Source: SIG78 sp045635745 (GTDB lineage: Bacteria; Verrucomicrobiota; Lentisphaeria; Victivallales; Victivallaceae). From it: a DNA stretch of 64,000 bases. Location: assembly GCA_045635745.1 (NCBI GenBank), contig JAZTWG010000051.1, positions 1-64,000 on the forward strand, written 5' to 3'. The position numbers were made by a program, and so were the translations under genes. Below are positions 58,579-64,000 of this stretch, piece by piece. The notes below the pieces were generated by a model. That model searched no databases. It saw only the letters and a program-made list of their open reading frames with translations, and was not told the DNA's origin. Numbering within the stretch: position 1 is the stretch's first letter; each line of letters begins with the position of its first letter.

Positions 58579-59663
58579 AACAGCACCTTGCAAATTTCAT
58601 TAAATTTTTCAATAAATCTTTTTTCCGAATATTTGGTTTTTGCCAGATACAAACCATTGTCGCCCATTTCTTTCAGCAGCTGGGGGTGCAAATAAAAATC
58701 TTGCAGGCTTTGAGCTGCCAGCCGAATGTTTTTTTCCGGAATCAAAGCTCCGCATGCTTTGGTCAAATGCTCTCTGACTCCGCCCAGATCAAACGCTACA
58801 ACCGGCACGCCATGAGCCATTGCTTCCAAGCCCACCAGCCCGAAAGGCTCCTGCCAGCGGATCGGGAAAAAGAATACATCGCAATGATCCCACAATTCTT
58901 CCGGAGTGCTGACAAAACCCGTAAATTGTACTTTACTGTTTAATTTGAATTTTTCAACCATTTTTTCCAACATAATCCGGTCTTTGCCATCTCCGGCAAT
59001 GGTACAGGAAAATGGTATATCAAGCCGGGCAAGGGCTTTAAGCATCAAATCTGCTCCTTTGCCCCGGATCAGCTGCCCCAGAAAGAGTATACGCAATACG
59101 CCATCTGGCATAAATTCACGCACACTGCCGGCTGCTTGAGTCTGGATAAATGCCGGAAGTTTGAACACCTTTTCAAAACCGTTTTTACGCAGATTTCCGG
59201 CCATAAAATCCGACAGTACCAGCGCCGGAAGTTTGCGGTATTCCGCCAGCGGCGGCGCTTCATTGCGACCGAGCGAACAGAGTTTGCAGATGAATTTATT
59301 ATACTTGCGATGGCAGTTTATTCTGCCCACGGGCCAGTAATAGTGGTGGCGCCGGCAGTAAATATTATGATCGTGGGCAAAAAAGAAAGTTTTGCTTTCC
59401 GGCAGCGCTTTCAAATATTCCGGCGGTATGATATTGTGGATTATGATCATATCCGCTGAGCTTATCAAACTGTTTTCCGGCGAAAACTCTGCCAAACTTG
59501 CAAATGCTCCGGCAAAATTTTCCTGATCTCTCCCGCCATTTTCTGTATAAAGATAGTTTACAGTAAAACCGTTGCGGCGCAGCAATTCAGCGCTTTTTTG
59601 CATATAACGCTCAATGCCGCCAACGATGCCGTTGTATTTACCGATGTAAAGAATATTTTTCAT
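58575..59663 (-). CDS. GT4 family glycosyltransferase
   Basis: A 362-aa retaining glycosyltransferase of the GT-B fold. The N-domain opens YIGKYNGIVGGIERYMQKSAELL. The C-domain has RILFLGQLIRGKGADLMLKAL and WQEPFGLVGLEAMAHGVPVVA, the E-x7-E motif. A Cys/His-rich stretch (HDHNIYCRRHHYYW...CHRKYNKFICKLC, about 95-130) is unusual and may bind a metal. No membrane segment is present. Overlaps its neighbours by 4 nt in the operon. Confidence 0.88.
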   Translation of the reverse strand: MKNILYIGKYNGIVGGIERYMQKSAELLRRNGFTVNYLYTENGGRDQENFAGAFASLAEFSPENSLISSADMIIIHNIIPPEYLKALPESKTFFFAHDHNIYCRRHHYYWPVGRINCHRKYNKFICKLCSLGRNEAPPLAEYRKLPALVLSDFMAGNLRKNGFEKVFKLPAFIQTQAAGSVREFMPDGVLRILFLGQLIRGKGADLMLKALARLDIPFSCTIAGDGKDRIMLEKMVEKFKLNSKVQFTGFVSTPEELWDHCDVFFFPIRWQEPFGLVGLEAMAHGVPVVAFDLGGVREHLTKACGALIPEKNIRLAAQSLQDFYLHPQLLKEMGDNGLYLAKTKYSEKRFIEKFNEICKVLL

Positions 59664-60856
59664 TTTGTAAGCTCCCGGTAAATATCACTCAAGCGGGCGG
59701 CGATCCTTTGCCAGTTGTATTCTGCTGCAGTTGCCTTGCCGCCGGCAATGAGTTGATCGCAAGCTCCGGCAAGACGGCTGTATGCCTGCAGCAGACCGTC
59801 AACATCGTTATCTTCAAATAGGAGCGCATTTTCTCCATCGCGCAAAAAATCCTGCAATCCTCCGACTTTGGCTGCTATCAGCGGCAGTTCTGCATCCAAT
59901 GCTTCCAGAGCCGCGATCCCGAAAGGCTCGTGGCGGCTGGGCAGAATAAAGCAATATGCTGTTTTCAACGCCTGCAAAAGTTCCACACTGTCAGGCGGCA
60001 GACCGGGGATGACTGTCACTCGGTCTTTTACTCCGGATATTTCCGCATCCGCGAGCAATTCATCAAGATACCATTGAGCTGTTACCGGACCGATCAGCAG
60101 CAAATGTGTATCCGGATGCTTCTTCAAAAGTTCAAGCAATATTTTCTGATTTTTCTGGTAGTCGATGCGGGAGATGCAAAGCAGCACTTTTTTATTTTCA
60201 GGAATATGGTATCTGGTACGGAAATCTCCCGCATCCGGCAGTTCCCGGTGCAAGATACCATTGGGAAAAAGTTCGATCCGTTTACCCGGATAGATGTTTT
60301 TCAGTTTTCCGGCTTCTTCATTGCTTAATGCCAGCAGCACATCCGCCTGACTTTCCGGCGTTGGGGGCAGGCGGTAAAGCCGGTCAACAATGCCGCCGTA
60401 ACTTAATTTGTTTTTCAACGGCCGGAGCATCAGTGCCATTTCCTGCGGAGGTATGGCGCACGATCCGCCGTGCAGACTCATCAACGTTGGAATGGATAAT
60501 TTCTTTGACAGATGCAAAGCGTATTTTGCCAATCTTCCGCCTGCGTGGATATGAAAAATATCGTAGCTGCCGCTTTTCAGCGCTTGCATCAGCTCCGGAG
60601 CAAAGGGATTGCCGCCCTTTTTATCCAGCGCAAGTTTATCTTTTCCGGGCATGGGGAAGTAGGGGTAAAAATAGGGAAAACGCCGTATGGTGATGCCTTC
60701 CACAACTTCGATGCCGACTTTATCCAACGCCGCCGTGCAGAGTATCTCCGGAGTCATGCCTTGAGCTTTCTGCTGTTTGGCAATGTGCCAGACCACACTT
60801 TCGGTGCCGCCCCATTCGGAAAAGCTGAAACGGCGGACGATATGAGCTGTTTTCAT
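59660..60856 (-). CDS. GT4 family glycosyltransferase
   Basis: A 398-aa GT-B enzyme. N-terminal RRFSFSEWGGTESVVWHIAK is the acceptor-side loop. The C-domain shows VLLCISRIDYQKNQKILLELL and SRHEPFGIAALEALDAELPLIA (E-x7-E). The start MKTAHIVRRFSF overlaps the GT2 stop by ATGA; a longer open frame upstream is rejected because it would run well into the GT2 gene. Confidence 0.9.
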   Translation of the reverse strand: MKTAHIVRRFSFSEWGGTESVVWHIAKQQKAQGMTPEILCTAALDKVGIEVVEGITIRRFPYFYPYFPMPGKDKLALDKKGGNPFAPELMQALKSGSYDIFHIHAGGRLAKYALHLSKKLSIPTLMSLHGGSCAIPPQEMALMLRPLKNKLSYGGIVDRLYRLPPTPESQADVLLALSNEEAGKLKNIYPGKRIELFPNGILHRELPDAGDFRTRYHIPENKKVLLCISRIDYQKNQKILLELLKKHPDTHLLLIGPVTAQWYLDELLADAEISGVKDRVTVIPGLPPDSVELLQALKTAYCFILPSRHEPFGIAALEALDAELPLIAAKVGGLQDFLRDGENALLFEDNDVDGLLQAYSRLAGACDQLIAGGKATAAEYNWQRIAARLSDIYRELTK

Positions 60857-61668
60857 TGTTTTGTTCCCCGGTAATAACTCATTTTCTGGACATAACGGTA
60901 GCAGGGAGCGTAGAAAAATTCTTTTATTGCTCCATTTTTTATCAGATAGATCCAATCCCGCAAGGTTTCGGCAAAAATCGTTTTCCATGTTCTCAAAAGC
61001 CCGGGCGATTTTTTCCCCATTTGCTTATCGGCCACGCCCTCGTTGAAAAAGCGTTTTTTTACTTCCGAAACGGTATAATTGTGCGAGTGTTCCACCACCG
61101 CTTCGGGTACATATACGATTTTTACCTCGCGCCGGTTGACCCATTGCGAATCTTCCGAATACTGAAACGTTTCGTCAAAGGGGTGCTGAACAAGTTCTTC
61201 CCGGCGGAATCCGGACGATACCAGCGAAAAGAATTTGTGCCAGCTGCGGGATATGCTCCCGTCGCCGAACGCACGTTCGTAATCTTTACGCACCACTGCA
61301 AAGGCATCGCTCCGGGCGATCTGATTGGCAAATACGCAATTAACTCCGGCATCTTTGAGGGGGGCAATCAGATTTTTCAGATATTCATTGCTTTGCGGTA
61401 TGGCATCGGCATTGTTGAAAACTATATACTCTCCATGTGCCTGAGTTACCATTTGATTGAGCGTTTTGCCGGGTACATATTTACCTGCCGGCGGCTCAAT
61501 GCGGCGGATCTGTTTTACACTGGCAAGGTATTCAGCTGTGCCGTCGGTGGAGTGGTCATCGCAGGAGATTATTTCCACAACATCGTCAATATCCTGTGAC
61601 AGCAATGCTTCCACTGTTGATTTGACAAAAAGTATATCGTTATGAGAACGCATCAGAACCGAGATCAT
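60853..61668 (-). CDS. GT2 family glycosyltransferase
   Basis: A 271-aa inverting GT-A enzyme. MISVLMRSHNDILFVKSTVEALL opens the fold; ISCDDHSTDGTAEYL is the nucleotide-binding strand, and FNNADAIP stands at the place of the DxD motif. Acidic residues later (TFQYSEDSQWVNR) fit the catalytic ED motif. It resembles rhamnosyl- or mannosyl-transferases of polysaccharide loci. The ATG overlaps the STAS stop. Confidence 0.9.
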   Translation of the reverse strand: MISVLMRSHNDILFVKSTVEALLSQDIDDVVEIISCDDHSTDGTAEYLASVKQIRRIEPPAGKYVPGKTLNQMVTQAHGEYIVFNNADAIPQSNEYLKNLIAPLKDAGVNCVFANQIARSDAFAVVRKDYERAFGDGSISRSWHKFFSLVSSGFRREELVQHPFDETFQYSEDSQWVNRREVKIVYVPEAVVEHSHNYTVSEVKKRFFNEGVADKQMGKKSPGLLRTWKTIFAETLRDWIYLIKNGAIKEFFYAPCYRYVQKMSYYRGTKQ

Positions 61669-62009
61669 ATTGCTGCCTCCTGACAACTTTTTACGGCTTC
61701 TTCGATAGTGGAATAGGTTTCAAAAACCTGATAGACTTTGGTTATATCCAGCACGATCTGCATATCGGCGCTCACTCTTGCCAATTTGATCTCGGAGTTA
61801 TTCTCCAGCGCCTTCTGCGCTACGGCAAGGAGCGCATCAAGTCCGTAATTATCTATATTGACCAGTTTTTCCAGATCCAGTATGATCGTTTCGCCGGATT
61901 TCATACGTTCACTCAAAACGTATTTGAAATTTTCTGCACCGCTGCGGTCAAGAAACATCTGCAGATGGGCAACCAATACATTATCAATATATTCAAAACG
62001 CATTTCCAT
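61665..62009 (-). CDS. STAS-domain protein without the phosphoacceptor serine
   Basis: A 114-aa STAS (anti-sigma-factor antagonist) protein: ETIILDLEKLVNID, then NYGLDALLAVAQKA, and IKLARVSADMQIVLDITKV. In SpoIIAA-like proteins the loop reads IDSSGL and the first Ser is phosphorylated. Here it is IDNYGL (Asn54, Tyr55), so partner-switch control by Ser phosphorylation is not possible. It sits between the flippase and GT2 genes. SypA of Vibrio fischeri is a known STAS protein in a polysaccharide locus, so a regulatory role is plausible. Confidence 0.82.
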   Translation of the reverse strand: MEMRFEYIDNVLVAHLQMFLDRSGAENFKYVLSERMKSGETIILDLEKLVNIDNYGLDALLAVAQKALENNSEIKLARVSADMQIVLDITKVYQVFETYSTIEEAVKSCQEAAI

Positions 62010-62012
62010 AAA

Positions 62013-63554
62013 TCACGCCCTCCGCAGTTTGCCGGTGAATTTTCTGATGATCTTTTGAGCACGGATCTTTTCCGCATGGTCAAACATCATAAAGTAGAGT
62101 GCCGGAAAGTAGATCAGCACCCCGGTAAATCCTGCCAGCGCCAGCAGGAAAAATTCGTGGAACCGCCCCCGCAGAAAATAGTATTGCCAGTAACAGACCA
62201 TTCCGGTCGTCAGCGCCAGCAATGCCGGTTCAAACAGTGAGTAGAGGAAAAAGCGCACCACTTTCATATGGGTTCGCTTTATCAGATGCGGCATAACAAA
62301 GAAAACCGTGCCGATAAACTTGGTTGCCGCCATGGCCCCCACTACCACCAGTTCGTGCGGTTTTATCAAAAGTCCGGTAATAGATACTGCGATAAAAAAG
62401 ATGCATTCAAAACTCTGCACTTTGGCCAGAAATTTGTGTTCTTCGGCCATGGTAAGAAATTTTTCCGGAATGATCCGGCAGACCAGCAGAAAATAAACAA
62501 ACAATACCATTATCCGGCAGATGAATACCGCTTCTGCATTTTCCACATTAAAAAGCAGCAGAATGATTCGCGGCGCATAGATCATCACCATGACCATTGC
62601 TCCTGCCGCAAAAAAGTTCACCCAGCGCATCGAACGCATCAGGATTTGTGACAAATGCATATTGCGGTTGCGGCTGTGAAGCAATGCCGAGATGGGAGAG
62701 ATATTTTCCACATAAGGCAATGCTATCTGCTGGATGAGAAACGGTATACGATTGCCCAGCTGAAAAATCCCCACCGGCGCCAGACCGCAGAAAATACTTA
62801 TCAGCAGAAACATCCCGCGTTCCCAGATCATACGCCCGATGGAGATGATGTAAACTGCGCTGGAAAAACGGAAAATACTTTTGAAAATATCCCGGTCAAA
62901 AACCAGCCGGATACGGAATTCCGGAATACTTTTACAAACCGCGATCAGCATGGCCAGCTGGGTAACTCCCATTACCAGCATGACGACAAAGAGCAAATTA
63001 AACAACCCTTCTCCCATGACAAAAATAATGATTACCCCGGCAAGCTCCACCAGTTTGGAGATAATAATTATGTAGTTACGCAAATAGAGTTTCTGCAGCC
63101 CCACCAGAATTTCCGGAAACACCCCCAGCGGAAAAACGATCGTTGCCGCCAACCCGCTCAACAGCAACGCTTCGCGGCAGAAATATATATATTCTCTGGT
63201 GGCATTTTCCGGCAGATGGAAGAGCTCGCGGATATAGTACATTCCCACAAAAGTAAGCGGCAGGATCAGCAGCGCCATACTCAAATGGCTGAAAAATATA
63301 CTGGAAATGGTGAGATTGTATTTTTCAATATCCTTTTTATAAAGTTCGGTTGCTGTAACTTTCTGCGCCACCACCCCGAACCCGAGGTCAAGCAGCAGAG
63401 CGTAACTGAAAAAACTCCACAGCATGATCCACAATCCGTATTGAGCTTCGCCCAAATGGGTGATGAGCCAGCGGGTGATCAATATGCCTTGCACCAGCCG
63501 GACAAACATGGAAAAGTAATTGGTGACTGTATTTTTGAAAAATGGTATTTTCAT
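62013..63554 (-). CDS. Wzx-like polysaccharide flippase
   Basis: A 513-aa inner-membrane protein with about 12-14 helices of the MOP superfamily. The start (MKIPFFKNTVTNYFSMFVRLVQGILITRWL...GLWIMLWSFFSYALLLDLGFG) is typical of PST/Wzx transporters, which flip undecaprenyl-linked oligosaccharide. The ATG overlaps the phosphodiesterase stop (ATGA). It implies a lipid-linked repeat-unit pathway; a Wzy polymerase is not seen in the window. Confidence 0.9.
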   Translation of the reverse strand: MKIPFFKNTVTNYFSMFVRLVQGILITRWLITHLGEAQYGLWIMLWSFFSYALLLDLGFGVVAQKVTATELYKKDIEKYNLTISSIFFSHLSMALLILPLTFVGMYYIRELFHLPENATREYIYFCREALLLSGLAATIVFPLGVFPEILVGLQKLYLRNYIIIISKLVELAGVIIIFVMGEGLFNLLFVVMLVMGVTQLAMLIAVCKSIPEFRIRLVFDRDIFKSIFRFSSAVYIISIGRMIWERGMFLLISIFCGLAPVGIFQLGNRIPFLIQQIALPYVENISPISALLHSRNRNMHLSQILMRSMRWVNFFAAGAMVMVMIYAPRIILLLFNVENAEAVFICRIMVLFVYFLLVCRIIPEKFLTMAEEHKFLAKVQSFECIFFIAVSITGLLIKPHELVVVGAMAATKFIGTVFFVMPHLIKRTHMKVVRFFLYSLFEPALLALTTGMVCYWQYYFLRGRFHEFFLLALAGFTGVLIYFPALYFMMFDHAEKIRAQKIIRKFTGKLRRA

Positions 63555-64000
63555 AATCTGTCAGCTCTTTCTGTCATAAAGTTAAAATAATCAGCTACAT
63601 GTTCAATATTTTCCGGCAACGCTTCATTGGAAAGGATCGCCGCAAAGGAGTGTTCATTTTCCGGTGCAAAACCATGCATACCATTCAGCGCCCGGCCGCC
63701 CATATCTGACGGCACGATCTGAAGTCCGGCATCCAGCAGAAAAATTGCATCGCCGAATGCCCGGTCGGCCCGGTAAATCTTATATTTCAGTTCCTCATCC
63801 CGACTCAAAAAGTGTCCGGGATAATTGCTCATGATCCCGGTAATTACGCTTTCGGAAGCTTTATTCAGATAATAAAATCTTGCCATTGTAGAATCGTAGC
63901 ATGCGCCGTAATCATGGCCGAATACCAATCCGGATTTGTCTATTGCGCTCATAATATCCACCGTGCCGGCAAGCGGTGTCATGCCGTGGTCGGAAATAAT
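63551..64000 (-). CDS. Type I phosphodiesterase/nucleotide pyrophosphatase-like protein (C-terminal part)
   Basis: The window cuts this leftward gene; 149 codons remain. The fragment begins in IISDHGMTPLAG, the conserved metal-binding DHG of the alkaline-phosphatase superfamily, and later has LNGMHGFAPENEHSFAAIL, a late metal-His segment of phosphodiesterases and phosphopentomutase-like enzymes. The frame stays open to base 64000. It is the first visible gene of the polysaccharide operon; its role could be removal of a phosphodiester-linked group. This role is a guess. Confidence 0.78.
   Translation of the reverse strand: MISDHGMTPLAGTVDIMSAIDKSGLVFGHDYGACYDSTMARFYYLNKASESVITGIMSNYPGHFLSRDEELKYKIYRADRAFGDAIFLLDAGLQIVPSDMGGRALNGMHGFAPENEHSFAAILSNEALPENIEHVADYFNFMTERADRL

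Overview
The window looks like a chromosomal segment of an anaerobic or fermentative Gram-negative bacterium of the Planctomycetota-Verrucomicrobiota-Chlamydiota (PVC) group, most likely Lentisphaerota (Victivallales-like). This is inferred from gene content: an energy-converting Ech-type [NiFe]-hydrogenase with its Hyp maturation genes, a DUF1559-like pseudopilin next to a secreted glycosidase and its regulator, a DUF3089 lipoprotein, and a large exopolysaccharide operon. No ribosomal marker is present, so the placement is not proven.

Layout. 1-8.6 kb: end of miaB, then a leftward operon dnaE - oppD-like ATPase - TPR protein - mutL. 8.7-12.6 kb: DegT-type aminotransferase, MATE exporter, and a gap holding a decayed gene. 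12.6-21.6 kb: a leftward operon hypC-hypD-hypE-hypA-hypB-echA-echB-echC-echD-echE-echF, from a candidate promoter near 21.6 kb to a terminator near 12.6 kb. 21.6-30.4 kb: uvrB, an acetyltransferase, a phosphomannomutase followed by a circularly permuted SGNH hydrolase, a ZIP transporter, an Ntn amidotransferase-like protein, an HD hydrolase and a dicarboxylate symporter. 30.6-35.7 kb: a cassette of GntR/LacI-like regulator, large secreted glycosidase-like protein and pseudopilin. 35.7-42.4 kb: DUF4886 protein, a polytopic membrane protein, a parvulin-cyclophilin fusion, rluD, lgt and tRNA-Gln. 42.4-51.6 kb: a tandem repeat made from the tRNA 3' end, mraY, a D-aminopeptidase, a CPA2 antiporter, YibE/F, alkaline phosphatase, a CAU tRNA, ridA and threonine ammonia-lyase. 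51.7-53.8 kb: a YggL-like protein, a DUF374 acyltransferase and a deacetylase-fold protein. 53.8-64 kb: a leftward polysaccharide operon (phosphodiesterase, Wzx-like flippase, STAS protein, five glycosyltransferase genes, DUF3089 lipoprotein, mannose-1-phosphate guanylyltransferase), mostly joined by ATGA stop/start overlaps.

How the parts connect. The hyp genes mature the nickel site of the Ech hydrogenase, although hypF is not in the window. The phosphomannomutase at 24.4 kb could feed mannose-1-phosphate to the guanylyltransferase at 54 kb, giving GDP-mannose for the glycosyltransferases. RidA sits beside threonine ammonia-lyase, whose reactive enamine product it removes.

The most unusual signals are: (1) the SGNH hydrolase at 25704-26354, whose nucleophile block is at the C-terminus; (2) a 159-bp in-frame hairpin-rich insertion that duplicates the prepilin signal of the pseudopilin at 34725; (3) the parvulin-cyclophilin fusion with a strong internal ribosome binding site; (4) the roughly 215-bp tandem repeat derived from the 3' end of tRNA-Gln; (5) degenerate enzyme-like proteins (DUF3089 without its serine, STAS without its serine, a spermidine-synthase-like membrane protein without a SAM motif); and (6) a 58-codon ORF overlapping the 3' end of manC.
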